A stretch of DNA of 64,000 nucleotides from NCBI GenBank assembly GCA_029582165.1, contig CM055886.1:27703169-27767168 (forward strand), written 5' to 3'. This DNA is from Portulaca oleracea (taxonomy: Eukaryota > Streptophyta > Magnoliopsida > Caryophyllales > Portulacaceae). The stretch's first letter is position 1, and each line of letters begins with the position of its first letter. The translations under genes were made by a program, and so were the position numbers. Shown here one piece after another: positions 22,570 to 33,834 of the stretch. A model generated the notes under the pieces. It did no database searches, was not told the DNA's origin, and worked only from the letters and a program-made list of their open reading frames with translations.

Positions 22570-23403
22570 TAGACCTGGCAATTCTCGACCCGACCCGGAA
22601 ACCCGACCCAAACCGACCCGCAAAAAGTGGGTTTTGAACACGAAATTCCGACCCGGGACCCGAAAATGACCCGACCCAAAGAACCCGGTAAAAAACGGGT
22701 CAGGTCAGGTCAGGTTTGGGTCGACCCGTTGGGTCAGACACTTTACTTTTAAGTGTTTTGTCTACTTTGGCCTTGTGCAAAAAAATGGGCCCATTCCATG
22801 AAAATTAAGGCCCCAAAGTAAAATATTGGATGGTTTTGGAAAGCTATGCGTAGAGAGAGATATACAAATGAAATAATCAAATAACAAATGACCAAAACAA
22901 AATCCTAACACTGTCACTCACTCACTCTTTCAGTGAACCCTCAAACTCCGCGATCGCCTTTCTCCTCTCTTTCAGTAAAATAGTGTATTATTGTCAAAGG
23001 TCAAAGTTCAGTGCATTATTGTTCAATACACCAAAAATTTAGTATATTAGAATCCCAAAACCCTATATATTTCATAAGTATTGTTATTCGTGATTGTTGA
23101 CGTAAACCGCATAATACTTATAGACTTGAAGATTGTTAAATTTTGTCCATTAGGTGTATATTAATATGTCAATACAACTATGACATATCATAAGCGTCTT
23201 TGACTAATTATAATCAATTTTATTAGTTGTAAGTGACTGAGAAAAAGGGCGGTCATGACCCGTAAACCCGACCCAAACCACCCGAAACCGGAATACACCC
23301 GACCCGTATTTACCCGAACCCGAAATACACACGACCCGTATTTACCCGAACCCGATATACGACCGACCCGTAACCCGCCCGCCCGCCCGTATCGACAGGT
23401 CTA
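22570..23403. mobile_element. hAT-type non-autonomous element, 834 bp, 8-bp TSD
   Basis: Ends TAGACCTG and CAGGTCTA (8-bp TIR) are flanked by an exact 8-bp duplication ACCCTAAC (22562-22569 and 23404-23411), the size expected of hAT transposons. Both subterminal regions are packed with CCCGACCCG and CCCGAACC motifs, plausible transposase-binding repeats. The centre (about 22740-23220) is AT-rich and has no open frame. Confidence 0.8.
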
Positions 23404-23434
23404 ACCCTAACCGAGTCTGCTAGTCCAGAGATGA

Positions 23435-23650
23435 TAGTGCTGACAAAATTTTGTCCGACCCAGATAATTGAATTTGTCTAATTCAGAAAAAATATAATTT
23501 TGTCCGAACTCAATTTTGACATTGACCGAATATTTGAACACAATATTTCTCTTTTTCAATTGCCCATACTTGATTTTGACTCAAATTTAGTTCCGTGTAA
23601 ATTGTCCGTCTAACCCGATTTTTTGGGGACCCAAATTTATGCCAATGCTA
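23435..23650. mobile_element. hAT-type MITE, family A (copy 2 of 4)
   Basis: Starts TAGTGCTGACAAAATTTTG and ends GCCAATGCTA, with 'ttgtccgaa' motifs inside. The 8-bp flanks match at only 5 positions, so the TSD is worn. It lies 32 bp from the preceding hAT-type element and about 150 bp upstream of the small-protein gene. Confidence 0.6.
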
Positions 23651-23798
23651 GGATTTGATGACCCAAAAAAAAAAAAAAAAGAGAGAGAGAGAAAAAGAAA
23701 ATGGAGAGCTGACCAAGGAAAACTCGAAAGGTGGTAAAGAGAGAATTGATTAGGAATCCAGAAATGAGTTTTGAGTAAACAGAGAGAGCGAGAGAGAA

Positions 23799-26700
23799 AT
23801 GGAGGAGCAAGAGCAAAGCAGTGTGAGGAACAAGGGAGAACTCAGGTTTGGAGAAGAATGGTTATGGGGCACCGCGAGTATAGCTCAAGTAGGCTGGGGA
23901 ATTAGGGCTTATCGCAGAGGCTACGCCGGCGATGGCCGACTCATGCCCGTCAAGGCTTTCGCCGTCGCATCTCTCTTCGTCGGAGCCCTCGCAACCACCG
24001 CCTTCGCCGCCCTCAAGGCCTCTGGTATCCATAAGGTAACGTACCCCTTTCTTCACTACCTCATTCGTTTCATCACTTTCCAGTTTTAGCTTCAAATCTT
24101 CTTTGATTAATTGTCCTTTTCCATGGTCAAACTGTATTGTTTACCATTACAATTGGGAATCGTGATCTCGGTTTATGCATATTCAACTGTAAGGATACAA
24201 TTTCTGCTCATTTTTGCAACTGTAAGGATCACAAGTTGATAAGCCAACTTGGGACTGGAGTTCCTATGGATTTTAGGGTTTCAGATGTTGTTCCATGATA
24301 CAGTTGCCAATAGAGAATTCAGTACAGGACAGTTGTGATCTGTGTCTTCCTAGTCCCGATCATAGTTACACTTCCTGGGTCATTAGTCCTGGAACGTGGG
24401 TCACTAATTTTGACACAAAATTTAGTATAGTTTTGACTTCGGAACGCTTGTTCCCGGAATGTGGGTCGAAGGCGTATGTAGCGTTCCCAGTAACTATGGT
24501 CCTGATGGTGACCAAAGAAAGGCAACGTGAGCTTTTCGGTAACATCAAAATCATTGTTGGGAGAACCTGTTTAAATTGTGTTATAGATTGCTCCTATGCC
24601 CCATTGGAGTTTGACTTTAGAGTTTAGACTTTTGACCATTATTGATTCCAGTGGAAAAACGCTAAGGGAATTATGGACTGTCAATCGACTTTGCTTTTGA
24701 TTTGTTTATATTCTGTGACTGACATTATATAATTTGGTACCACATTCTCGGCAACCCCAACTTGCAATGGTCAACATTAGAATAAGACTGATGCAGCAAT
24801 CCCAAGTCTGCTTCCTTGTTTTTATTTCCTTGGCTGACTACTGCTATATCTGCATCATCATCCAGAAATCACCCTTCTGGCCTTCTTAAACTTTTAAGAA
24901 TTCAATAGGGTAGTCATATATCCAGTAATCTCATCGTTCAAGTCCCATTTAGTGTGGAGATTACATTTAATGATCATAATTTCTTGTTTGAGTAGTATCA
25001 TCCAAGAGCTCTGTGCACTTATTGCTAAAGAATTCACTAGTTTAGGCTCCTTTTGTTCTGTTGTGGACCATGGTGAATTAGTGCAGTATGTCTCATTCAG
25101 CTACTAATACTCCTTTCATGTTATAGAAGTAGTCCCTCTTGTCCTTTCATATCTTTTGTCAAATGGAGCACCTGAGTTTCAATTTGATTGCAGATGTAAA
25201 GCTGCTTGTATTTGACTTGTTGAGGTGGCTATTACATTTACAGGAGCTATTGTCGATGTTTTGCCTCTCGCCTGACATTTCCCGTAAAACTGACACTTGT
25301 GTTCTGGTGCAATAAATAATTTTTGTTCTTTGTCATACCTTTTATGACGCCTGCAATAAGGTTTTCCGACTAGGGATCTTGGAGACTTGAACAATGATTC
25401 GCATTTTATGAGACTCAATCAGATGACATTCATGTAGGATTTGAAAAGTGCAACTTTAGCTTGTTTCCAGGAGCCTTGTATAAAATTTTAACCTCTCCTC
25501 TCCCTTGTTTTGGTCCTTCCAACACAGGGAGGGGTTTCTTTGTTTTTTTGGATAAGAAAGGAGGAGGGGGTTTTTTTTTGGGGGGGGGGGGGTTAGTTGA
25601 TGCACTTTTGAATGAACTTAAGTTTTTAGTGCACAAGTTCTGCTCGCCTCATTAAAAGAGGATTCCCTAGTGTATTTTTATTAATATTAAGTTATTCTGT
25701 GACTAAGGCTCGCTAGGGATTCTGGTTTTTCTGTCATGCTTGGCTATGGATTAGCGTACTGCCTTCACATGTTTAACGCAAATGACTTTAGAATTCTGGA
25801 ACGATAAAAGCATATATTTACAAGAAGGGTAATAGAGAAATGTTACTTGCATTTGACCTGCTACTGGTATCGTATTCTGTGGGAGTGTATTGGGATAGTA
25901 GTTTTGAGTGGTTGTTTATTCATGGAAGATGAACTGTATTAGTTAAATGAAAAGAACTTAACTCAAGTAAAAACAATAATTCGGGGAGCAATCCTTTGGC
26001 TTATGGTAAGTTCGTAATTAGGATCATTGCTTCCAGGTTGGCTATGCCAATATACTTTTATTTTTTTTAGATGGGTAAGCATGCCTCACCCGCTGGGCCC
26101 CCTATATCAGGGGTACTGAATGGGCCTGAAGAGGCTGGAGCAACGGGATGTTGAAGCCCAGACAAAGGTCCAAAGCATAGGTCCAATGCAAGAAAATCGG
26201 CCTGCCCCCAGTTTTGAACCTCAATGGACGAAGTGTGAACTGTGGAGGTGTTTGCCAATCAGCTTGAGAGCACTTCGGGGCAAATATAAGTCAATTTACA
26301 TGCATGTATGATTGATATAATGGATCTCCGGGAATTTGAGCATATGCAGTGCCGGTGGGTTGTTTAGGTAAATGATAGGTGACAAAAAATAATAACTTTC
26401 TACAACAACCAGCCCAATTTAGTCCCACTGAAGCAAGGTGTGAGGGGGTCCAGATATGTTAGCCTTCTTCCCATGCACGAGATTGCTTTTGAGGCAGATT
26501 CCAGCACACCCAATACAGCCATTTTGTTGTACCCTCAAAATTCATCTGTGTCAGATGTAATCATGTGATGCTATTCTTTATATTTTAGGTGAAAATTTGG
26601 GTTGACTGATTGGGAATTGTCTACTTCCTCTCTTGGCCTGTGAAGTCTTTGAGTTCCCATTTTGATGTTGTCTTGATCGCCTGTTCCTGGGTTTATGGTT

Positions 26701-26918
26701 GAATTTTGCATGCCAAACACGGAACTGGTTTTGGGAACTACAATTGATTATCAAGATCTCAAAGCTCATGCAGCATACAATACATTACTGTGAATTTTCT
26801 TTTAGGTTGTCCATGCTAAGCTGATTGTTTGGTCACCTTGCTACAGGTAGAAGATATGCAACAAGTAGGTGCTAACATAAGATCTGGACTCGGGATTCCT
26901 CCAAGAAATTCAGGTTGA
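23799..26918 (+). CDS. Small conserved plant membrane protein, two exons (102 aa)
   Basis: Exons 23799-24035 (79 codons) and 26847-26918 (23 codons plus TGA) join across a 2.8-kb GT-AG intron at phase 0. The protein has a charged N terminus, a GEEWLWGTASIAQVGWGIRA segment, a Gly/Ala-rich hydrophobic stretch (about residues 47-75, VKAFAVASLFVGALATTAFA) that is probably membrane-spanning, and a conserved-looking GANIRSGLGIPP tail. I recall similar short proteins in other plants, including a single Arabidopsis gene, with mitochondrial membrane location suggested but no defined function; treat that as memory, not evidence. The ATG follows a GA-rich leader (gagagagcgagagagaa). The intron holds an inserted Mutator-type MITE and poly-G/T sequence. 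No catalytic motif is visible. Confidence 0.8.
24362..24497. mobile_element. Mutator-type MITE in the intron of the small-protein gene
   Basis: Short element with ATAGTTAC and GTAACTAT ends and 'gaacgcttgttcccgg' inside. It is the inverted counterpart of the better-preserved copy at 27264-27404. Flanks AGTCCCGATC and GGTCCTGATG match at 7 of 10 positions, a worn 10-bp duplication. Confidence 0.65.
25545..25593. repeat. Low-complexity G/T run in the intron
   Basis: Poly-T and poly-G tracts (about 9 T followed by about 12 G). Simple sequence only. Confidence 0.7.
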
Positions 26919-27253
26919 TTACTCATTTCTGTGATCAATTCCAGTGCAGTGAGACACCGATCTACAATATAAGATCACAGAAGCAACGCAAGCTTCGATG
27001 GTTGTTCAAGTGTTCAGCAATGACGAGTACACATTGTTTGTGTTAGTGATAGACTGAAGACTTATTCTAATTATCCCAAAAGAAGCTGCAGGGTCAAACT
27101 TTTCCTGGGTAGCTAATGCAAAGTTTTGCCCCATCATATCTGCCTCCCATTACCCTATGCAGTTTTTGTGCATATTTGGCTCCTAAAGTTTGCAATTTCT
27201 GCTGGTATTTGGATTCACTTTTTGGCAATTGACTTGATTGTATGAGGAAGTTT
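26919..27253. other. 3' UTR region of the small-protein gene
   Basis: No separate gene. Probably the 3' UTR, ending near the Mutator-type MITE. Confidence 0.4.
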
Positions 27254-27263
27254 GGTTTTACCC

Positions 27264-27404
27264 ATAGTTATTGGGAACGCTACATACGCCGGCGACGCGC
27301 GTTCTGGGAATAAGCGTTCCGAAATCAAACTGGACTAAAGTTGTGTAAAAATTAGCGACCCGCATTCCGGGACTAACGGCCCGAGAAGCGTTCCCGGTAA
27401 CTAT
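27264..27404. mobile_element. Mutator-type MITE, 141 bp, 10-bp TSD
   Basis: Ends ATAGTTATTGGGAACGC and GCGTTCCCGGTAACTAT, flanked by an exact 10-bp duplication GGTTTTACCC (27254-27263 and 27405-27414). Target duplications of 9-11 bp indicate the Mutator superfamily. Confidence 0.8.
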
Positions 27405-27414
27405 GGTTTTACCC

Positions 27415-28331
27415 TCCATAGATTACGCCATTATGGCGTTGTAGATGCCCTTGTTTGTGATCAAGGTTTACATCACTGCGATCAAGAGTAGAATGGATCC
27501 AATGATATAAAATGAACCTCTACTCATTTTTGGCCAAATTTAGTCATTAGTCTTAGCGCGCATTCAATATATCTAACCTCTTCCCAGTAAATATGAATTA
27601 CTACTTTTTGTTTTGAGATCATGAACTCCTAGAAAAGATTAAGCATTAGTGTGTGATCAGGTCCATTTGACGCTTGCTAATTTTATTATTTAAATTTTTT
27701 GAGATCATCATCTTGATTGGGCTCAAACATATTTTCCCTTGAACTTTCTTGTTGTAAAATTTTTAAGATCGTTAATTAAGGTAAAGCGGATAGCTACTTA
27801 AGTAGTAGATAATGGATGATTGTTTCAATGAGAATTGTGTTTATTAAATTTAATGTTTGAGCTAATAGATTAATGTGAATTTACATGGAAAGATATGAAT
27901 AATTTTCAAAGGATATTTTTTGACAAAAATATAATGAAATGCTACTCTAATAGTTAAAAGTTAACTTTGTTAATGCTTCACAACACGTTACTTGGAATGT
28001 TAAAAGCTAATCAGAACACTACCTTACTGAATGTTAATATTTATACAATTAGAGTTTTGACCTGACCAAAATGTTAAACCGCTACTCCAAATCTTGAACT
28101 TAGTCTAAATATCAATCCCCACTTCACATACTTTAGAGTTTAGAAGATCATAAACGAAAGAATAATTAGATTGTTCTAAGTCGAGTTATAGATGTTAGGA
28201 GTTAAGATAATAATAAATCAAATTTTAGAAATATATCACCGCAGACGAAATATTGAATAGAATCCTCAAGTTTCAATATAGCACTGCCAGAATCCCTGCA
28301 AGGAAGAATTAAAATTCATCCCCTTTTTTAT
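27415..28331. other. Intergenic, nothing recognised
   Basis: AT-rich DNA with no open frame or defined repeat. Confidence 0.5.
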
Positions 28332-28577
28332 TAGAGCTGACAAAATTTAGTCCGACCCAGAAAAAATCAGATTTGGACATAGATGTTTCCTCCAAATTTC
28401 GATATTGATTGAATTTTCGGACATAAAACTTTTCATTTTTCTATTATGCGATTTTTTTTTCTTCGTCTGATCTCGAAACAAAAATCAAAACGGGTCCTGA
28501 AATTCTTATCCGAATTTTGACATTGACAAAATTTATCGGACCCGAATTTACCCGAACTCAAATTTTTGCCATCGCTA
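28332..28577. mobile_element. hAT-type MITE, family A (copy 3 of 4)
   Basis: Starts TAGAGCTGACAAAATTTAG and ends TTTTTGCCATCGCTA, an imperfect terminal inverted pair. The flanks TTTTTTAT (28324-28331) and TTTATTAT (28578-28585) match at 7 of 8 bases. Confidence 0.7.
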
Positions 28578-28919
28578 TTTATTATGGGCCTAATTTCGTT
28601 TTGTTTGGCACAACCGATTTGGCATAATCATGAAAAACAGAGAGAAAAAGCGCTAAAAAAGGAAAAAGAAAAAAAAAGTTTGGGTTTAGCAAATCACAAT
28701 TCAGAAATATGGATGAGAGACAACCAAGACAAGACCTAGTTGGAGAAACCCAAAGGGGTTCATCGGTTAGTCGGTTACCAACGAACTCAACTCAACTGCC
28801 CCCTCTCCATCCTAGATTAGGAAGGGAGAGAGAGGGATAAGGCTAAGGGGCCGTGGGTCCAAAACGTTTGGATCTTTTTGAGCCCTAATTCGGGTTTCAC
28901 ACCGATCCACCCCTTGCCT

Positions 28920-30089
28920 ATTTAGTATTTACCGAACGTCTTCATTACACTCCTCTTTACTCTCTGTTTCCTCTTCTCTTCTCTTCTCTTCTCTTCTCGC
29001 CGCCCTCTCTCTCTCTGAAACCAGTTGTATGCAGACCCTATTGTAGTACAACTGTTCTTCAGTTCCAGGTATGCTTCTCTCTCTCATATGCCTGATACTT
29101 CTGAATTTTGTACCTAATTCAACTCCATGCAATTAGCTTCCGCTTCTATAATTTGGGTTTTTTTTTATAAAAAACATTTTATTGGGGGGGGGGGGGGTGG
29201 GGGTGGGGGTGGGGAGAGTATCAAAGTTGATTATGGGATAGTTCATGTATGGATCTTTGTAATCTAATAATATTCTCGATTATGTTTAGTTGAATCTGTT
29301 ATACGATGATTTTTGCAATAAATTTCAATTTTGATTTGGACAATTTTGATGGTTCTTGATCTAATAGTGATATCCCAGGAGCTATATGTGTTTTAAACTG
29401 TTAGTGTCTGGGTTCAAACTGACTTATTGCTGCTTCCATGATACTTAGCTCTAATTTTATTGCTATCACAAAACTACTGTGGAAAACACTTTGGTTTTCA
29501 CTGCATTGCAGGCTGCTGTTTGTGTTTAGTTCATTCAGTCAGTGTTCTCCATAGTCCCATGTGTTGTTTCTCATAATCAATTCAGACTGTTTTGCAATAT
29601 ATTGTGATTATTGTCCCTCCTTAATTCTCATTGAAGATTCAAGTAAAATCCTTTTCTTATGGTCTTTCTCTGGTGTAAAGTTTCAGGATTTATATATGCT
29701 CCATCTTAATTGCTGATCATTACACTATCCTACTTTAATTTGCTTCTTATATTGTTGAATAGACACTGAGTTTATTGGAACCAATCTTTTAAAATTGCAA
29801 AATTTAGGCATAAGACTGCTGCATCGAACCCCTTCATACCCTGCTTGAGTGGGATTTTGTGGTATTGGTTTTGGATTTGGTTTAGGGGTAAGGTTGCTAC
29901 ATCCGACCCCTCCATACCTCGTTTAGGATTTTGGAGCATTCGTTTTGGTTATTGTTGAACAAACATAATAGTATTGACAAAACTTGCTGTGAAGCTTCAT
30001 TTACTCTGAAGTTCCTATGGCACGTCATTGAATTCACAAACTTGTCTTATTTTATCCACTACAGCTGGTAAATCTTCAAAGTTCTTCCC
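28920..30089 (+). promoter_or_regulatory. Promoter and spliced 5' leader of SET gene 1
   Basis: A CT-rich tract of repeated TTCTC units (about 28966-29012), common near plant transcription starts, is followed by a good splice donor (CAG|GTATGC, intron starting near 29069). A fitting acceptor (CCACTACAG) lies at about 30064, 25 bp before the ATG. I infer a leader exon and a ~1-kb 5'-UTR intron; cDNA would settle it. A G-rich tract lies within the intron. Confidence 0.5.
29184..29214 (+). repeat. G-quadruplex-capable tract in the leader intron
   Basis: Sequence pattern G14-T-G5-T-G5-T-G4 on the coding strand. It meets the usual four-run G-quadruplex pattern in DNA and in pre-mRNA. Confidence 0.8.
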
Positions 30090-31262
30090 ATGGCCATAGC
30101 AGAAACTCCGGGGGTTTTATCAGATGCTTTAAGATTGGTGGAGATTGAGGGAAGAGGGAGGGCATTAGTTGCATCTCAGCCACTAAAGGGTGGCCAAATA
30201 GTCCTACAAGACTCCCCCATTCTGACCTACTCTGCGTTCCCTTTCAAACAAAGACACCCGCAAGACACCACATACTGTGCCCACTGCTACAGATGCTTAG
30301 GATCATCAGCAACCCTAGCATGCCCTTCGTGCTCTGATGTCGCGTTCTGCAGCCCCAAATGCCAATCACTAGCCACAAACTCGACCCACACACCTTGGGT
30401 CTGTCAATCCCTTAGTCATTTACGAAACTGCCCCTCTCTGGTCAACCATCAGTCGGACGAGCGCCAAGTCCAGGCTCGGTACCTGGTGGCCGCCTACAAC
30501 CTTGCAATGGTATCCCCTCCCGCCTTCCAAATCCTAATGTCGCTCGACGGTGGAGGTGGGGCCCGTGGTGAGCCTGAAATCGCCCTCTTTCTCCACTCCA
30601 TCATCTCATCCCTTCCCTTTCCCGAAGGAGTATCTCCGCCCTCTGCGGAAGTAACCCTGGCCCTTTTGGCAAAAGACCGGTGCAATGCATTCGGGCTAAT
30701 GGAACCCTTTTCAGAGAACAAGGAGAGGTCTGTCAGGGCTTACGGCATCTACCCTAACGCCTCGTTCTTCAACCACGATTGCCTGCCAAATGCCTGCCGC
30801 TTTGACTATGTCGACAGTCCCAACGATGGGAACACTGACATTGTCATCAGGATGGTACACGACATCCCCCAGGGCCGGGAGGTGTGCTTGAGTTACTTCC
30901 CGGTGAACGTGGGCTACTCGGAAAGGCAGAGGAGGTTGGCGGAGGACTATGGCTTCTCATGTTGTTGTGATCGGTGCAAGGTTGAGGCCAACTGGTCTAA
31001 CGAGGATGATGATGGCGAAGATGACGCTATGGAGGAAGAGGAGGAGAATATGGAAGGTTCAGAAGGGGAGAATAATGAGATTGAGCAAGAGGAGGGGGGC
31101 GATATTGATAATGACTTCCCTCATGCTTACTTCTTTGTGAGATTTGTGTGCGATAGGGAGAATTGTGGGGGAACTTTGGCCCCGTTGCCTCCTGCGAATG
31201 GTAGTCCATCTGATGTCATGGAGTGTAATGTCTGTGGAAAGCTGAAGAAGGATGAGATGTAG
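30090..31262 (+). CDS. SMYD-type MYND + SET domain lysine methyltransferase (390 aa, copy 1)
   Basis: Predicted protein-lysine methyltransferase using S-adenosylmethionine. Order: an N-terminal SET half (RLVEIEGRGRALVASQPL, about 15-33); an inserted MYND-type zinc finger (about 62-104) with CAHC, CPSC, FCSPKC and a final H..C pair; the catalytic SET core with FFNHDCLPNACRF (about 225-237) and GREVCLSYF (about 262-270); and a Cys-rich post-SET motif CCCDRC (about 290). A 40-residue Asp/Glu-rich insert (about 303-345) and a C-terminal four-Cys motif (C..ENC ... MECNVC) follow. All expected active-site elements appear present. The organisation resembles Arabidopsis ATXR4/SDG38; that ortholog call is from memory. 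Intronless in the CDS. Substrate (histone or other) cannot be read from sequence. Confidence 0.9.
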   Translation: MAIAETPGVLSDALRLVEIEGRGRALVASQPLKGGQIVLQDSPILTYSAFPFKQRHPQDTTYCAHCYRCLGSSATLACPSCSDVAFCSPKCQSLATNSTHTPWVCQSLSHLRNCPSLVNHQSDERQVQARYLVAAYNLAMVSPPAFQILMSLDGGGGARGEPEIALFLHSIISSLPFPEGVSPPSAEVTLALLAKDRCNAFGLMEPFSENKERSVRAYGIYPNASFFNHDCLPNACRFDYVDSPNDGNTDIVIRMVHDIPQGREVCLSYFPVNVGYSERQRRLAEDYGFSCCCDRCKVEANWSNEDDDGEDDAMEEEEENMEGSEGENNEIEQEEGGDIDNDFPHAYFFVRFVCDRENCGGTLAPLPPANGSPSDVMECNVCGKLKKDEM

Positions 31263-32576
31263 GGTAATCAGCTAGCATGCATGCTGTCTTGATTTCATTT
31301 CCCTGCTGTTTACAACCTGCTCAAGGGTACGTATTGCTCTATCTTGCCAAGTTTTGATGTTTTTTAAGCCACAGTTTTGGTGTATTTTTGTACCATATTA
31401 TGTTTATGGGTCTCTTGGAGTCCAGAACTAGGAGTATACTCCGGGGAGTTCCATGCTTTTGTGCTCCAATGTATATTTTTATGAGCATGTGTATAATTTT
31501 ATGAATACACTTGTATAAATTTATGAACATACTTATAGAATTAACAAGTGTGCACGTACTCATAAAATGAAAAATTGTAAACTCATGAAGTTGTAAATGT
31601 AAGGTTATATTGAAATTATGAACTCAAATTACAAATATGTATATGATCAAAGAACGAAAATTGCATGTTTATAAATTTATACATGGGTGCTTTTAAAAGT
31701 ATACACAATGTTCATAAAACCCATTTCGAGAGTGTAAGAGCATGGTACTCATGGGAGTATAATCCAATTTTCACTTGGAATCGACCTCTTTGAGCAGCTA
31801 TGTTGAGTTAAGGTTGTCTATATCTGGATCTTTTGATGCCCCAATATGTGGGACCCACATGTTTGTATGCTTACTTGTAGACTGCTCTATCCATTTGCAG
31901 GGCCGAAGCAAGCTGTTAGCTTTGAAGATTGGATAGTCTCGTCCATGGCGCATCTGGGAATTATGATCTGGTGTTGATAATTGATATAGAGTATGGTTTG
32001 TTTAGAGTAAAATCGAGACACTGTAGTGTTAGACACTCAAATTTTATTTAACTTGATTTTTTCCCCTGGTTTTCTTTGGGTATAAATTATGCCATAATCT
32101 CGATTCCTGATCCTATATAAGCCTTAGACAATGGTATCATTGTTGTCGCTCGGGGTGTAATATGGATGGTTTTAGACAAAATTTTGATTTGAATGATAAG
32201 TTAGTATGCTGTGTTGTTGTGACTTTGCATTTACTTGCGTATCGTACTTCCCAAAAGTTCTAACATGAAATTAAAATGGTACTATATATTTTTTGTATGA
32301 TGATATATTGTATATGGTTTTTTGTATGATGATGTATTGTATTATAGAAGCGTTCCATTTTTTGTACAATCTTACGCTAAGTTTTGGTGCATAATTGTCA
32401 GGAAAAAAAACGTGTTTGTAAACCTTTATCGTTTGTTTTAATATATGTTTCGATTCAGTTCAGAGAGGGAGGGATGAATCCTAAATTATTCCTTTTTCCC
32501 AAATCCCAGTAGCGATGGAGAGATGTAGAAAATAAAAATACAAGAAGTATCGTTGTAACTTGGTGAATTGGGGAGT
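31263..32576. other. Between SET gene 1 and the tRNA gene; 3' UTR and AT-rich DNA
   Basis: No gene. Short direct repeats are present, such as 'ttttttgtatgatgat' near 32288 and 32320, and 'ttatgaacata'-like words near 31500. Confidence 0.5.
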
Positions 32577-32581
32577 AAAAA
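32577..32581 (-). terminator. Pol III T5 terminator of tRNA-Met copy 1
   Basis: Five T residues on the minus strand, 7 nt beyond the tRNA 3' end, the usual RNA polymerase III stop. Confidence 0.7.
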
Positions 32582-32587
32582 TTATAA

Positions 32588-32673
32588 TGGGGTGAGAGAG
32601 GCTCGAACTCTCGACCTCAGGATAACTCAGATAGCTATGAGACCTACGCGCTAGCCAACTGCGCCACCACCCC
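32588..32673 (-). tRNA. tRNA-Met: Elongator tRNA-Met (CAT), intron-containing, copy 1
   Basis: Minus strand, 86 nt including base 73. Acceptor GGGGTGG pairs with TCACCCC, the D arm is GCGC/GCGC, and the T arm is GAGAG-TTCGAGC-CTCTC. The anticodon loop reads CTCATA. A 12-nt intron (GCTATCTGAGTT) follows position 37, as is normal for plant elongator tRNA-Met. Internal A box (TGGCGCAGTTGG) and B box (GAGTTCGAGCC) are intact. Confidence 0.95.
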
Positions 32674-32780
32674 TCTGGGTTGTTTTCCATTATTTTATTA
32701 ACTTAGCTAGTGTTGGACGAAGTGATTGGCTGATTGTCCACAGTTATGCCCATGGACAAGCTCAAAATCTCCAATATGTA

Positions 32781-33039
32781 AGCCCTGTTATTTTATACGG
32801 CTGGCTCCGGTATGGTGTGCGGTACGGTATTGTGCGGAGAAAATGTGATGGGTTGAAAAAAGTTGTGGTGGATTATGGTGGGTTGAGAAAAATTATTGTG
32901 GGTTGTGGTGGAATATCTAAATTTTAACTTTTAATAAAAAATAAATTAAATTAGAAAAAGTAAATTGTGGTGGGTTGTGGTGGAATATGAAAAGTTGCGG
33001 TGCAGCATCGCAGCCTGCCAACCGCATAAAAGAACGAGT
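32781..33039. mobile_element. Tourist-like MITE, family B ('cttttatacgg' ends)
   Basis: Left end GCCCTGTTATTTTATACGG and right end CCGCATAAAAGAACGAGTA are inverted and imperfect; the interior is rich in 'gtggtgggttg' and 'gcggt' words. The same family recurs at 33192-33350, about 33835-34098 and 42362-43440. The TSD is unclear. Confidence 0.55.
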
Positions 33040-33191
33040 ATTACAAATCATTTATTCCAATTACTTTATGGAATATTGAAAGAGATAGTTGGTATTCTTG
33101 GTTTTCCCATTCTTGATTGTATATCTGGGTTGGTTTCCAGAGCATACCTTCTGGAAATGTGTTTTTGCTTTCAGCTTGTCAGATCTTATTA

Positions 33192-33350
33192 GGCTCCATT
33201 CTTTTATACGGTTGGTGAGGTGTAGTAATGGTGCGATGCGGTATAGTGAAATTTGAAAAAGTGTGATGAGTTGTGGTAGAAATTAAAGAATGCGGTGCGA
33301 TGTGATACCGTACTGTAAATCTACAATATATGGCATAAAAGAATGGAGCC
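33192..33350. mobile_element. Tourist-like MITE, family B, TSD TTA
   Basis: 159 bp, GGCTCCATTCTTTTAT at the left and its exact inverse ATAAAAGAATGGAGCC at the right, flanked by TTA (33189-33191 and 33351-33353), typical of PIF/Harbinger MITEs. The interior is rich in 'ggtgcgatgcggt'. Confidence 0.85.
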
Positions 33351-33353
33351 TTA

Positions 33354-33834
33354 TTGTTTGTGGTCTTATCAGTTTCTTTGATAAAAGTTTGATCTCCTAT
33401 TTTACTTCTTATAAGGGAAGTGCATAGAGTTATTACTGAACAATTTGCAAGTTTCTTGATTATACTTAAAAGTTAGATCTCATAATCAAGTGAATCGGTT
33501 CGGGTAAGGTCACGATCGAATCATCCAACTAGGTGTCGGTTCAAGTTTGAGTTTGGTTTTTTCAGCTCGGGTGTCGAGTCTCGGTTCAAATTTAACACCT
33601 TTTTATTAAGTTAAGTTAGACCTAACTATCATAACATAACTTAACTTATCCTTATCTAACCTTACCCAACTCCCTAAAAAAACACCAAAACTAAAACCAA
33701 AATTTAACTAAAAAAAATTCAAACAACATTTTTTTAATCTCAAACCAATTCACTTTTTTTCCAACACTTACATTTTTTCATTTATTTTTTTCAATGTATT
33801 CAAATTTTATTATTAAAATATTTATATTTAATAA
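33354..33834. other. Intergenic, nothing recognised
   Basis: AT-rich; a 'cggttc'-rich stretch at about 33480-33600 resembles worn hAT-type subterminal sequence, but no ends are visible. Confidence 0.4.

Noticed and set aside
22562..23411. ACCCTAAC at both ends as telomere-like repeats
   Set aside because: There is one copy on each side only, and it fits an 8-bp target duplication; no telomeric array.
32481..32690. 69-aa minus-strand open frame
   Set aside because: It overlaps the tRNA-Met gene; translated tRNA sequence (RSHSYLSYPEVESSSLSHP type), not a protein.
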